A DNA stretch of 64,000 bases from Rhizobium sp. R634 (GTDB lineage: Bacteria > Pseudomonadota > Alphaproteobacteria > Rhizobiales > Rhizobiaceae). Position numbers and translations under genes: made by a program. Below the pieces are notes generated by a model that made no database searches, was not told the DNA's origin, and was given only the letters and a program-made list of their open reading frames with translations. Shown here one piece after another: positions 43,901 to 53,020 of this stretch (positions within the stretch are counted from its first letter, which is position 1; each line of letters begins with the position of its first letter). The stretch is taken from assembly GCF_002211305.1 (NCBI RefSeq), contig NZ_LOKW01000002.1:186001-250000 (forward strand), given 5' to 3'.

Positions 43901-44554
43901 ATGACCGAACCGGAAAACCGCTGCCGTCTTGTGCTCATTGTGCCCGACATTGCAGATGCCGATGAGCAGGCAAAGATCGTCGCCGACGCGCTGAAGGGCG
44001 GCGACGTCGCCTCGGTGATCGTGCCGCAATACGGACTGGACGACGGCACCTTCCAAAAACATGCCGAGAAGCTGGTGCCCGTCATTCAGGATGCCGGCGC
44101 CGCGGCGCTGATCGCCGGCGACAGCCGTGTGGCGGGTCGGGCAAAGGCGGACGGCCTGCACCTTTCCGCCAATGCGGAGGCGCTTTCGGAAGCGATCGAC
44201 AAGCACGCGCCGAAGCTGATCGTCGGCGGCGGCAATGCGAGCGACCGGCATACGGCGCTCGAAATCGGCGAAGCCAGGCCGGACTATATCTTCTTCGGCA
44301 AGCTCGACGGCGATATCAAGCCGGAGGCGCATCCGAAGAATCTCGCGCTCGGCGAATGGTGGGCATCGATGATCGAGATTCCCTGTATCGTCATGGGCGG
44401 CACCGATCCCGCCTCGGCGCTCGCGGTCGCGGAGACCGGCGCGGAGTTCGTGGCGCTACGGCTGGCGGTCTTTGCCGAAGCCGGGCGGGCGCCGTCGATC
44501 ATTGCCGAGATCAACGCTCTTCTTGACGAAAAAGCGCCACGGTTTGAGGATTGA
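43901..44554 (+). CDS. Thiamine-phosphate synthase-like (ThiE/TenI fold) protein
   Basis: A 217-residue TIM-barrel protein of the ThiE/TenI group. Equivalent blocks are LIAGDSRVAGRAKADGLHLS (phosphate/pyrophosphate region), LIVGGGNASDRHTALEIGEA, YIFFGKL and CIVMGGTDPASALAVAETGA. They differ from classical ThiE, where the corresponding stretches are GQxD and GxxxxTxTK-like, so activity as thiamine-phosphate synthase is doubtful. No thi genes are near. The Sel1 gene starts 10 bases downstream, so the two are likely co-transcribed. Confidence 0.82.
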   Translation: MTEPENRCRLVLIVPDIADADEQAKIVADALKGGDVASVIVPQYGLDDGTFQKHAEKLVPVIQDAGAAALIAGDSRVAGRAKADGLHLSANAEALSEAIDKHAPKLIVGGGNASDRHTALEIGEARPDYIFFGKLDGDIKPEAHPKNLALGEWWASMIEIPCIVMGGTDPASALAVAETGAEFVALRLAVFAEAGRAPSIIAEINALLDEKAPRFED

Positions 44555-44564
44555 AATCGCGCTC

Positions 44565-45647
44565 ATGCCGATCCCGCCCGCCCGCCTTTTGAAATATTTC
44601 CTTGCCAGCATGGCCGCTCTCGCTGCGGCCGGGCCGGATATTGCCCTGGCGCAGGCGCCCGACAGCGTCATCAGCCAGCCGGGCACGGCGCCGGCCTCGA
44701 CCTTCCGCACCGACCGGCTCAACGGCGAGGATGTAAAGCCTTCCGATGGCGTCGGCGTGTTCGACCGCATGGGCGCGAAGCTGCCCGACCTGCCGCCGGA
44801 GAAGGATTACAAGGGGCCGATCGACGAGGCTTACGGCGCCTATCAGCGTGGTTACTACCTGACGGCGATGGACAAGGCGCTGCCGCGCGCCCAGCTCGGC
44901 GATCCGGCGGCGCAGACGCTGATCGGCGAAATCCTGTCGCAAGGACTGGGCGTCAAGAAGGACGTGAAGAACGCCGCCTTCTGGTACGGCAAGGCGGCCG
45001 AAGGCGGCGATGCGGCGGCCATGTTCAAATACGCGCTGATGCTGATGGAAGGCCAGGGCGTACACCGCGACAAGGCCAAAGCCGACGAGTACATGCACAA
45101 GGCCGCCGAGGCCGGTAATCCGTCGGCGGAATTCAACTGGGCGCAGATTGTCGTTGCCGATAATCCCGGCGAGAAAGGGCTGAGGCTCGCGCTGCCCTTC
45201 TACGAGAAGTCGGCCGAGCAGGGCATTGCCGATTCGCAATATGCGGTGGCGCAGATCTATGCGACGCTGAAGGACCTGCCGGAGGAAAAGAAGCGCCTCG
45301 CCCGCGAGTGGATGGTGCGCGCAGCGCGCGCCGGCTTCGACACGGCCCAGCTCGATCTCGGCATCTGGCTCGTCAACGGCGTCGGCGGTCCGAAGGACTA
45401 CGTCAAAGGCTTCGAATGGCTGAAGCTTGCGGCCAACGGCGGCAACGTCGTCGCGCAGAACAAGCTCGCCCATCTCTATATCAACGCCATCGGCACGCCG
45501 CCCAATCCGATCGAGGCGGCGAAATGGTACGTGCTGTCGCGCCGCGCCGGGCTCGCCGATCCTTCGCTCGAGGATTTCTATCTCGGCATCGAAGACACTC
45601 AGCAGAGGGCGGCGATCGATGCGGCCAACAAGTTCCGGCGGCGATAG
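44565..45647 (+). CDS. Exported Sel1-repeat protein
   Basis: A 360-residue protein with a signal peptide (PARLLKYFLASMAALAAAGPDIALA) and at least five Sel1-like repeats, for example DPAAQTLIGEILSQGLGVKK, AAAMFKYALMLMEGQGVHRD, GFDTAQLDLGIWLVNGVGGP and VVAQNKLAHLYINAIGTPPN. Sel1 repeats are protein-binding helical solenoids. It probably works in the periplasm. The start could instead be a TTG seven codons upstream. Confidence 0.88.
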   Translation: MPIPPARLLKYFLASMAALAAAGPDIALAQAPDSVISQPGTAPASTFRTDRLNGEDVKPSDGVGVFDRMGAKLPDLPPEKDYKGPIDEAYGAYQRGYYLTAMDKALPRAQLGDPAAQTLIGEILSQGLGVKKDVKNAAFWYGKAAEGGDAAAMFKYALMLMEGQGVHRDKAKADEYMHKAAEAGNPSAEFNWAQIVVADNPGEKGLRLALPFYEKSAEQGIADSQYAVAQIYATLKDLPEEKKRLAREWMVRAARAGFDTAQLDLGIWLVNGVGGPKDYVKGFEWLKLAANGGNVVAQNKLAHLYINAIGTPPNPIEAAKWYVLSRRAGLADPSLEDFYLGIEDTQQRAAIDAANKFRRR

Positions 45648-45710
45648 CGGCTGAATTATGCGTTAGGCCGGGAGATCGGGCTTAACGGCGTCCCGCTCCC
45701 GGAGATAGCA

Positions 45711-47453
45711 TCAGAAAAGCGCGTCGGCGAAAAGATCCTCGTCGTCTTCGGCTTTCGGCGCCTCGGCCGGAGCGGCGGCAGCTTCCTCGCTCGCCGGGAT
45801 GATGCCGCGATGGACATTGCGCTCCTGGACCATGGTGTAGAGCTTGAAGATCTTGCGGTCGAGCGGCGCGATCGTCTCGGTGAGGTCGGAGATGTCGGCG
45901 ACGTCAGTACCGGCGGTGTTTTCGAGCAGATCGGCGCAGCGGGCGAGCACGTCGCCGAGATCATGCTGGAAATCGAGCTTGCCGATCAGCAGGCTGATCT
46001 TGGTGGCGACCTCGCGGCCATTCTCGGCAAGCACCTTCAACTCGCTTTCCATCGAGTTGGCGGCCGAGCGGATGTTGCCGACGGCCGATGTCAGGCTTTC
46101 TCCCAGGCCGCCGGCCTCGCCATCGGCCGCAGGTGCGACGCGGCCGGCCGCGGCTTCGAGCGCCGGCAGGCCGTTGACGATGGCATCGGCGGAATCGTCG
46201 AGCTTGCCGGCGAAGATGCGCAGCTCGGCGGTGACGACGTTGATCGACCTGCCTTCCTCGCCGAGGCGGCTGCAGCGCAGGTTGGTGTTCAGGGCCATAT
46301 AATGGATATCGGTCTTGACGGCGCGGATATTGCCGATCGCCTCGAACAGCTTGGCGGCCGTGCCGATCGTCGACTGGCTGACCTGGTCGGCCTGCCGGCT
46401 TGCCGCATCGACCTGTTGGACGATCTCATGGGCGGCCGAGACGCTGGATTCCAGCGCGCGCATGAAGTTGCCGTCAGCCTCGCCGCTTTCGCCGCTCATC
46501 TGATCACGCAGCTTGAGAATTTCCTTCATGTCGTGGTCGAAACTCGCGATTGTCTTCACGACGTTTTCCGAATCCCGCTGGAAATCGGCGCACATCTCGC
46601 TCATCTGCGCCGCAGTCAGATGATGAATGACGTTCTGGAGGCGCCGGCGCGCGCCGGCGTCGAGCTTGGAACCATCCTCGCCGGCAAAGAAATCCTCGAG
46701 CAGGGAGAAGGTCGCCTGCACGTGCTCGATGCGCTGCCGGGTGATGTCGCCGATCTGCAGGGCAGACAATGTCGAGGCGACCTTGGTCTGGACGCCGCGG
46801 GCGATCGCGCCGACTTCACGGGCAATGACGCCCAGATCCTTGCGGTGCCCGGCAATCTTGGCTGCGTCATCGCGCAGCGCTGCCGCGACGGCCGGAACGG
46901 TATCGGCGTAGCCTCGGGAAACGCTGGCTCCGAGCGAAGCGGCGAGCTTGACCTCCTTCTCGAGGCTGTCGAGATGGGCGGCGAAACGGTTGACCTCGTC
47001 GGTGCCTGAATAGATGCGCTCCAGGATTTCCTGGGCGAAGCCGGCGAATTCGGCAAGCCCGGCGCCGGTGATCTTCACGGTCACGGCGAAGGTCCTGAGA
47101 TAACGCATCGTTTCCTGCATGTCGGCGACATGCTTGCGCAGCTCCCTGCCGGTCTGCGCCAGCGAGACGAGCGCCTGCTGACGGCTTTCCTCGGTGGCCG
47201 GCAGTGCCATTAGGCTTTCCACCGTTGCCCTGAGATCGGTGCTGGTGTCACTCGACTCCTTGTTGTCGAGGGTCTTGGCGACGCTTTCGAGCGAGTTCAA
47301 CAGACGGTTGAGGACATCCATCACCGACAGCAGCACCGTCCCGCCTTCGAGGAAGCGTTCCTCGACTTGGCTGCGGGCGGCCTCCAGAGTCTGGCTGATG
47401 TCCCGCCCCGATGTGTAGGCCGCAGGGTGCAGTGATACCTGAGCGTGTACCAA
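45711..47453 (-). CDS. Soluble MCP-like chemotaxis protein with CheZ-like motifs
   Basis: A 580-residue, wholly helical, cytoplasmic protein with no membrane segment, divergent from the chemotaxis operon. Residues about 375-425 (VKTDIHYMALNTNLRCSRLG, then EEGRSINVVTAELRIFAGKL) match the receptor hairpin tip and flank of MCPs ([20 protein letters not shown] in the receptors here) but are degenerate. Residues 230-245 (SALQIGDITRQRIEHV) carry D236-I-T-R-Q240, equivalent to the catalytic DxxxQ of CheZ (DLTGQ in E. coli). A second similar helix is LDFQHDLGDVLARC (about 493-506). The last residues, DEDLFADALF, resemble the CheY-binding tail of CheZ (DDLLDSLGF). The operon lacks cheZ, cheC and cheX. 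Role as CheY-P phosphatase is inference. Confidence 0.8.
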   Translation of the reverse strand: MVHAQVSLHPAAYTSGRDISQTLEAARSQVEERFLEGGTVLLSVMDVLNRLLNSLESVAKTLDNKESSDTSTDLRATVESLMALPATEESRQQALVSLAQTGRELRKHVADMQETMRYLRTFAVTVKITGAGLAEFAGFAQEILERIYSGTDEVNRFAAHLDSLEKEVKLAASLGASVSRGYADTVPAVAAALRDDAAKIAGHRKDLGVIAREVGAIARGVQTKVASTLSALQIGDITRQRIEHVQATFSLLEDFFAGEDGSKLDAGARRRLQNVIHHLTAAQMSEMCADFQRDSENVVKTIASFDHDMKEILKLRDQMSGESGEADGNFMRALESSVSAAHEIVQQVDAASRQADQVSQSTIGTAAKLFEAIGNIRAVKTDIHYMALNTNLRCSRLGEEGRSINVVTAELRIFAGKLDDSADAIVNGLPALEAAAGRVAPAADGEAGGLGESLTSAVGNIRSAANSMESELKVLAENGREVATKISLLIGKLDFQHDLGDVLARCADLLENTAGTDVADISDLTETIAPLDRKIFKLYTMVQERNVHRGIIPASEEAAAAPAEAPKAEDDEDLFADALF

Positions 47454-47794
47454 CTTTTTACCTTTTCTTAAAACACAGGCAATTTGACTCTATTTTTACG
47501 GGCAGGATGGAAACGACCGGTAAACACGCCAGACTCGTCTGCGTTGTGATTAACGAAAGATGTGGAACCGCTGCCGTGCACATCCGCATAGCCGGCGATC
47601 ATTCGTCAACATGCTGATTTCTATTCGTTTATTCGAAAATTCTGAGACAAAAATACAACTTATCCCCGATGAGAATTGGGAGTCGCGGGATCCGCTATAC
47701 AGCCGTTTCATACAACCGCTGTTTACCCGCCATTAACGCTGCCGTGAGAGTCCTTTTAGGGTCGTCAAGTATTTCCCCGGCCCAGGAGGCTGCA
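47454..47794. other. Divergent control region of the chemotaxis locus
   Basis: About 340 bases, more AT-rich than the flanking genes, holding the promoters of the CheZ-like gene and of the che operon. No convincing -35/-10 pair or dyad stands out. The STAS frame is open from 47669, but the ribosome binding site at 47784 argues against coding there. Confidence 0.55.
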
Positions 47795-48124
47795 TTGGAT
47801 ACTCCAAAGCAATATTACGAATCTATAAATCTCCCGGACGGGCTGAGTATTCGCTATGCGTCCGAATTATATTCCAAGCTTTCTGACGAGTTTCATAGTA
47901 ATGATGCGATCGTCATCAGCATTCCCGAAGGTGCGGAAGCGGATCTGAGTTTCGTTCAACTCATCGAATCCTCGCGCCGTCAAGCAAAGGTCAAGGGAAA
48001 GACGTTCAAACTATCTTCGCCGGCCAGCGGCTCAGTCCTGAAGGTACTTGAGCGCGCGGGTTTTATAGAATCCTTCGATCAAGAAGACGCAAATTTCTGG
48101 TTGCATAAAGAGGTGACGTTATGA
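47795..48124 (+). CDS. STAS domain protein of the chemotaxis operon
   Basis: A 109-residue protein with a STAS fold (about 20-100): IVISIPEGAEADLSFVQLIE, SSRRQAKVKGKTFKLSSPAS and GSVLKVLERAGFIESF. The start is TTG at 47795 (DTPKQYYESINL follows), because AGGAGG lies five bases before it. A candidate phosphoserine or contact Ser is in ADLSF, as in anti-anti-sigma factors. STAS proteins begin several alphaproteobacterial chemotaxis operons; their role is not firmly known. Its TGA overlaps the cheY ATG. Confidence 0.88.
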   Translation: MDTPKQYYESINLPDGLSIRYASELYSKLSDEFHSNDAIVISIPEGAEADLSFVQLIESSRRQAKVKGKTFKLSSPASGSVLKVLERAGFIESFDQEDANFWLHKEVTL

Positions 48125-48489
48125 GTGCAAATATCCTGACTGTAGACGATTCCGCCAGCATTCGCCTGACCACCAAGGTCACGCTGACCAATGCCGGCTA
48201 CAGCGTCACCGAGGCGGTGAACGGGGCAGAGGGCCTCGCGGCGGCCAAGGGCAGCAGCTTCGATCTGATCGTAACCGATCTCAACATGCCTGTGATGGAT
48301 GGGCTGACGATGATCGAGGAACTGCGCAAGCTGCCGGCGCAGGCAGGCGTGCCGATCATCTTCCTGACGACGGAATCGGACGCCGACCTCAAGGCCCGCG
48401 CCAAGGCCGCGGGCGCTACGGGCTGGCTGACCAAGCCGTTCGATCCTGAAAATCTGGTGAAGATCGTCAAAAAGGTCTTAGGAAGATGA
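48121..48489 (+). CDS. cheY: Chemotaxis response regulator CheY
   Basis: A 122-residue single-domain receiver. Acidic pocket Asp9-Asp10 (ILTVDDSASIR), phospho-acceptor Asp53 in LIVTDLNMPVMDG, Thr in IIFLTTES and Lys in WLTKPFD are all present. It carries phosphate from CheA, presumably to the flagellar switch or to a sink. It overlaps STAS and cheA by ATGA on both sides. Confidence 0.96.
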   Translation: MSANILTVDDSASIRLTTKVTLTNAGYSVTEAVNGAEGLAAAKGSSFDLIVTDLNMPVMDGLTMIEELRKLPAQAGVPIIFLTTESDADLKARAKAAGATGWLTKPFDPENLVKIVKKVLGR

Positions 48490-50528
48490 GTACGCTCGAT
48501 CCCGTCGCCGTATTCCGCATGGAAGCTGCCGAATGCCTCGAAGCGATCGAGGCCGGTCTTCTCGACCTGACGCACCAGCTCGACAACAAGGATCTGGTCG
48601 ACGCCGTGTTCCGTGGGCTCCACACGCTCAAGGGCTCGGGCGCGATGTTCGGTTTCGAGGCGCTCGCCGCCTTCACCCATCATTGCGAAACGGCCTTCGA
48701 CCGCGTCCGCAAGGGCGAGGTGGCGGCGACCAGCGAACTCGTCGCTGCCGTTCTCGCTGCCCAGGATCATATGCGTGCGCTCGTCGATCAGCCGGATGCC
48801 GATCATGGCGATACCGGGCAGAAGCTTCTGGCCCAGCTGCAGGCCGCCGTCGGCGGCAAGGCGGCGGCGCCGGCCGCAACGGCAGCCGCCATTCCCCAGG
48901 TGGCACCAGTAAAAAAGAAGAACAGCTGGCGCATCCGCTTCAGCCTGCCGGCCAATTCGATGGCCAACGGTACCAATCCGCTTGGCCTGCTGGACGAGCT
49001 GCGCGATCTCGGCGAATGCACCGTGTGCGCCAACACCTCGGCCATTCCGCCTCTCGATGAGCTCACACCGACGCAACTCTATGTTTCCTGGGATGTGACG
49101 CTGACCAGCGAGCAGGACCGTTCGGCGATCGACGACGTCTTCATCTTCGTGCTCGACGATATGGAACTCAGCGTCGAGGAGATCGACGGCGCAACGCCGG
49201 CAGTGGCTGCCCCTGTCGAAGCAAAGCCGGCACCTGCTCCTGTCGCCTCGGTAGCGCCGGCACCGGTTGCGCCGGCGGCCGTGCCGGAATTCCGGCCCGT
49301 CGAAGCGGTTCCTGTGAAGCGTGACGCGCCCGCCGCCGCTAGCCAGGCGAAGGCTGCCGAGAACGTGCGCGTCCCGGCCGAACGGCTCGACGAGCTGATG
49401 GACCGTGTCGGTGAGCTCGTCATCGCGCAATCGCGCCTCAGCCAGCTCGCCAGCGCCAGCACCGATATCGCGCTGCGTTCCGTCTCGGAAGAAATCGAAC
49501 GCCTTTCCGGCGAGTTGCGCGACACGATGATGGTGCTGCGCATGGTGCCGGTCGCGACCCTCTTCTCCCGCTTCCGCCGCCTTGTCCACGATCTCGCCCG
49601 CGAGACCGGCAAGGTGATCGAGCTGGTGACGGAGGGCGAAACCACCGAAGTCGACAAGACGGTCATCGAGCGCCTGGCCGATCCGCTGGTGCATCTGGTG
49701 CGCAACTCGATCGACCATGGTCTGGAAACGCCTGCCGATCGCCTGGCCGCCGGCAAGACCGAGGCCGGCACGGTGACGCTTTCGGCCCGCCAGGCCGGCG
49801 GCGAAGTGATCATCTCGATCAAGGACGACGGCCGCGGCATCAACCGCGAACGGGTTCGCGCCAAGGCGGAATCTTCCGGCCTGATCCATCCCGGCCAGCC
49901 GCTTTCGGACTCCGAGCTCCTGCAGCTGATCTTCGCGCCCGGCTTCTCGACGGCCGCGGCGATCACCAATCTGTCCGGCCGCGGCGTCGGCATGGACGTG
50001 GTCAAGAAGACGGTCGAGGCGTTGCGCGGCGCGATCGATATCGTCAGCGTGTCGGGGCAGGGTTCGGAAGTATCGCTGCGCATCCCGCTGACGCTTGCGA
50101 TCATCGACGGCCTGCTGGTGCGTGTCGGCTCCGGCCGCTACGTCATCCCACTTTCGGCGGTCGAGGAATGCCTCGAACTGTCGCTCGAGGAAGATCTCCG
50201 CTCGCGCGGCCGCAGCTTTATCTCGCTGCGCGACAGTCTGGTGCCGTTCCTGCGCCTGCGCGATCTCTTCCGTACCGGCACCAAACCCGACGTGCATCAG
50301 AAGGTGGTGGTGATTTCGACCGGCACCGAGCGCGTCGGCCTCGTCGTCGACCAGATCATCGGCGACCACCAGACGGTGATCAAGTCGATGTCGAAACTGC
50401 ACAACAATGTCGCGACCTTCTCGGGCGCGACCATTCTCGGCGACGGCAGCGTCGCTCTCATTCTCGACGTCGGGCACCTGGTTGCCGCGGGTCAGCAACA
50501 GGAGGCGCAATTGCGGGTAGCAGGATGA
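48486..50528 (+). CDS. cheA: Chemotaxis histidine kinase CheA
   Basis: A 680-residue kinase with the domains in order: P1 with phospho-His46 (GLHTLKGSGAMFGF); a Pro/Ala linker; a P2-like alpha/beta domain at about 147-235 (SWRIRFSLPANSMA, VFIFVLDDMELSVEEI); a second Pro/Ala linker; P3 dimerisation from about 293; P4 ATP-binding with N-box HLVRNSIDHGLE (about 403-414), DDGRGI (about 447-452) and GRGVGMDVVKKTVE; and P5, a CheW-like domain from about 540. All catalytic boxes are intact. It overlaps cheY and cheW by ATGA. Confidence 0.97.
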   Translation: MSTLDPVAVFRMEAAECLEAIEAGLLDLTHQLDNKDLVDAVFRGLHTLKGSGAMFGFEALAAFTHHCETAFDRVRKGEVAATSELVAAVLAAQDHMRALVDQPDADHGDTGQKLLAQLQAAVGGKAAAPAATAAAIPQVAPVKKKNSWRIRFSLPANSMANGTNPLGLLDELRDLGECTVCANTSAIPPLDELTPTQLYVSWDVTLTSEQDRSAIDDVFIFVLDDMELSVEEIDGATPAVAAPVEAKPAPAPVASVAPAPVAPAAVPEFRPVEAVPVKRDAPAAASQAKAAENVRVPAERLDELMDRVGELVIAQSRLSQLASASTDIALRSVSEEIERLSGELRDTMMVLRMVPVATLFSRFRRLVHDLARETGKVIELVTEGETTEVDKTVIERLADPLVHLVRNSIDHGLETPADRLAAGKTEAGTVTLSARQAGGEVIISIKDDGRGINRERVRAKAESSGLIHPGQPLSDSELLQLIFAPGFSTAAAITNLSGRGVGMDVVKKTVEALRGAIDIVSVSGQGSEVSLRIPLTLAIIDGLLVRVGSGRYVIPLSAVEECLELSLEEDLRSRGRSFISLRDSLVPFLRLRDLFRTGTKPDVHQKVVVISTGTERVGLVVDQIIGDHQTVIKSMSKLHNNVATFSGATILGDGSVALILDVGHLVAAGQQQEAQLRVAG

Positions 50529-51034
50529 GTGCAGCAGCAACAGCCGAGCGTTTCGACAATCACTGGAGCTATGCCGAGGAAGTCGAGGTGCTGACCTTCG
50601 ATCTCAATGGCGAGACCTTCGCGCTGGAAGCGGTCATCGTCCAGGAAATCCTGGACCTGCTTCCTGAGACCGCAGTGCCGGGCAGCCAGCCCTTCGTCGC
50701 GAGCGTCATCAACTTTCGCGGCAAGGTCATTCCGCTTGCCGACCTGCGCCTCGCCTTCGGGATGGAAGCGGCCGAAGCCACGATCGACAGCCGCTTCATC
50801 GTCATCGAGATCGATCTGCATGGCGAGCCGACGCTGGTCGGCCTCAGAACCGACAAGGTCAACGAGGTGACGACACTTGCGAAGACCGCGAGCGAGGCGC
50901 CGCCGAGCGTCGGCATGCGCTGGCGCGCCGACTACATCAACTGCCTGGTGAAGCGGGGTGGCGAGTTCATCATCCTTCCAAATCTGCAGGCGATTTTTTC
51001 ATCGAGGCACGATGCGGCGGGGGCCGCAAACTGA
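50525..51034 (+). CDS. cheW: Chemotaxis coupling protein CheW (first)
   Basis: A 169-residue adaptor linking receptors to CheA. CheW-domain blocks: VEVLTFDLNGETFALEAVIV, SVINFRGKVIPLADLRLAFG, IVIEIDLHGEPTLVGLRTDK and YINCLVKRGGEFIILPNLQA. Its ATG overlaps the cheA stop. It differs in sequence from the second CheW of the operon, so the two may couple different receptor pools or positions. Confidence 0.96.
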   Translation: MSAAATAERFDNHWSYAEEVEVLTFDLNGETFALEAVIVQEILDLLPETAVPGSQPFVASVINFRGKVIPLADLRLAFGMEAAEATIDSRFIVIEIDLHGEPTLVGLRTDKVNEVTTLAKTASEAPPSVGMRWRADYINCLVKRGGEFIILPNLQAIFSSRHDAAGAAN

Positions 51035-51065
51035 CGCCGGATGAATCCAAACGGGGGTTAAAACG

Positions 51066-52772
51066 ATGAAACTGACAATCAAGACGAAGCTGGTGACTGC
51101 GTTCACCTTCATTATTCTCATGTTATTGGGCACTGCCGCTTATGGCATTTTCAGCCTCGGATCCTTGAACGATACGATCGGCAATCTTCTTGCCGGCCCG
51201 GCAGCCCGCCTCGACCTTGCGCAGCAGATCAACATCGCGCAGCTCGAGGCCATCCGCCAGCAGAAGAACCTGCTGACCGCCCGCACACCCGAAGAAAGTG
51301 CCGGTGCGATCGACAAGGGCGACCAGGCCCGCAAGGATTTCAGCGACGCCTTCAACCATGTGCTGGGGCTCGCCACCGAAGAAGGCAAGGCCCGCTGGGC
51401 GCGGATCGCCGAGCTTTCCAAGGCCTTCAACGCAGCCGACGACCAGATCCGCGACTATTTGAAGGCCGGCAATGCGGACGGCGCAAACACCGTCTCCATC
51501 ACGGCGGCGCGTGCTGCCGCCAACGATATCGACTCGACGCTCGCCGAAATTCTGGCGCTGGAAAAACAGCGCATGAAGGCCGCCGACGCCGACGCCGACG
51601 CGCAGTATGCGACGACACGCACGACGATGATCGCCGTCGCCGCCGTCGCACTGGTGATTGCCGCCATTACCGCCTTCTGGATCGCCAGCACGATCAGCAA
51701 GGGCCTGAGCCGCGCCAACACCGTGGTTCGCGAAGTATCCGAAGGCGACCTGACGAAGATGGCCGAGATCACCAGCCATGACGAGATCGGCGAGCTTCTC
51801 AGCAACGTCAACATCATGATCGAACGTCTGCGGGGCGTCGTCGCCGACGCGCTGTCGGCTGCCGAAAACGTCTCCTCCGGGAGCCAGCAGCTTTCGGCAA
51901 GCTCCGAGCAGGTGTCGCAGGGCGCCACGGAACAGGCTGCTTCCGCTGAAGAAGCCTCGGCCTCGATGGAGCAGATGGCCGCCAACATCAAGCAGAACGC
52001 CGACAATGCGGCACAGACGGAAAAGATCGCCCGCCAATCGGCCAAGGATGCGGAAGCCAGCGGCGAAGCGGTGACACGCGCTGTCGACGCCATGCGCACG
52101 ATCGCCCAGAAGATCAGCATCGTGCAGGAAATCGCCCGCCAGACCGATCTGCTGGCGCTGAACGCCGCCGTCGAAGCGGCCCGCGCCGGCGAGCACGGCA
52201 AGGGCTTTGCGGTGGTCGCGTCGGAAGTGCGCAAGCTCGCCGAACGCAGCCAGTCGGCCGCAGCCGAAATCAGCTCGATGTCCGGCGATACCGTCAAGGC
52301 CGCGGCCGATGCCGGGGAGATGCTCGGTCGCCTGGTGCCCGACATCCGCAAGACGGCGGAACTCGTCTCCGAGATCAGCGCCGCCTGCCGCGAGCAGGAT
52401 ATCGGCGCTTCGCAGATCAACGAAGCGATCCAGCAGCTCGACAAGGTGACGCAGCAGAATGCCGGCGCCTCCGAGCAGATGTCGGCGACCTCGGAAGAAC
52501 TCGCTTCCCAGGCCGAAGAGCTGCAGACGTCGATCGCCTTTTTCAAGGTCGACACGACAGGCAGCGCGCGACCTGGCGCCCAGAAGACGCCGAAAGGCCC
52601 GGCCAAGGTGCTCAAGGGGCCGGCGGCTTCCCGCAAGCCTGCTCCGCAGGCGCAAAGCCAGGGCCGGGGCCAGACGGTTTCGGCTCAGCAGCAGCGCCTC
52701 AAGGGTTTTGCTCTCGATATGTCGATGGGTGGTCCTGACGACAGCGATGACGATTTCAGGGAGAGTGCTTGA
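51066..52772 (+). CDS. Methyl-accepting chemotaxis protein 1 (one HAMP unit)
   Basis: A 568-residue receptor: TM1 ([19 protein letters not shown]), a four-helix-bundle periplasmic domain of about 155 residues, TM2 ([18 protein letters not shown]), one HAMP domain, then the signalling hairpin with tip [20 protein letters not shown] and [20 protein letters not shown]. It ends with the tail [20 protein letters not shown], also found in the next two receptors, which is not the NWETF-type CheR tether. Ligand unknown. Confidence 0.95.
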   Translation: MKLTIKTKLVTAFTFIILMLLGTAAYGIFSLGSLNDTIGNLLAGPAARLDLAQQINIAQLEAIRQQKNLLTARTPEESAGAIDKGDQARKDFSDAFNHVLGLATEEGKARWARIAELSKAFNAADDQIRDYLKAGNADGANTVSITAARAAANDIDSTLAEILALEKQRMKAADADADAQYATTRTTMIAVAAVALVIAAITAFWIASTISKGLSRANTVVREVSEGDLTKMAEITSHDEIGELLSNVNIMIERLRGVVADALSAAENVSSGSQQLSASSEQVSQGATEQAASAEEASASMEQMAANIKQNADNAAQTEKIARQSAKDAEASGEAVTRAVDAMRTIAQKISIVQEIARQTDLLALNAAVEAARAGEHGKGFAVVASEVRKLAERSQSAAAEISSMSGDTVKAAADAGEMLGRLVPDIRKTAELVSEISAACREQDIGASQINEAIQQLDKVTQQNAGASEQMSATSEELASQAEELQTSIAFFKVDTTGSARPGAQKTPKGPAKVLKGPAASRKPAPQAQSQGRGQTVSAQQQRLKGFALDMSMGGPDDSDDDFRESA

Positions 52773-52876
52773 GCACTCCCCTGAGGGAAAGCGCGTAAAC
52801 GCTTCCCCCTCATGCGATCCCTCGGGCTGCTCCGGTGGCCCGAGGCGGAAATATCCCCAACGCGTGTAGGCGTTGG
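52763..52876 (+). repeat. Hairpin series in the mcp1-mcp2 spacer
   Basis: Four potential stems in about 115 bases: GAGTGC / GCACTC over the mcp1 stop codon (52763-52778); GGGAAAGCG / CGCTTCCCC (about 52785-52808); CCTCGGGC / GCCCGAGG (52820-52845); CCAACGC / GCGTTGG (52857-52876). No T-runs, so they look like transcript-stabilising or processing structures rather than terminators. Confidence 0.6.
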
Positions 52877-53020
52877 CGCAGCGACCGATGGATGTTCGGC
52901 TGCCGGGAAGTGAATGCAGTCGCTTTCCCCCTCTCAGACACATCACTCTGAAAGTTCGACGTTCCTTGGACCGGAACGTCTCTCTATCCAATCGTTTTGG
53001 CGCATAGAACGGGGTATCAC

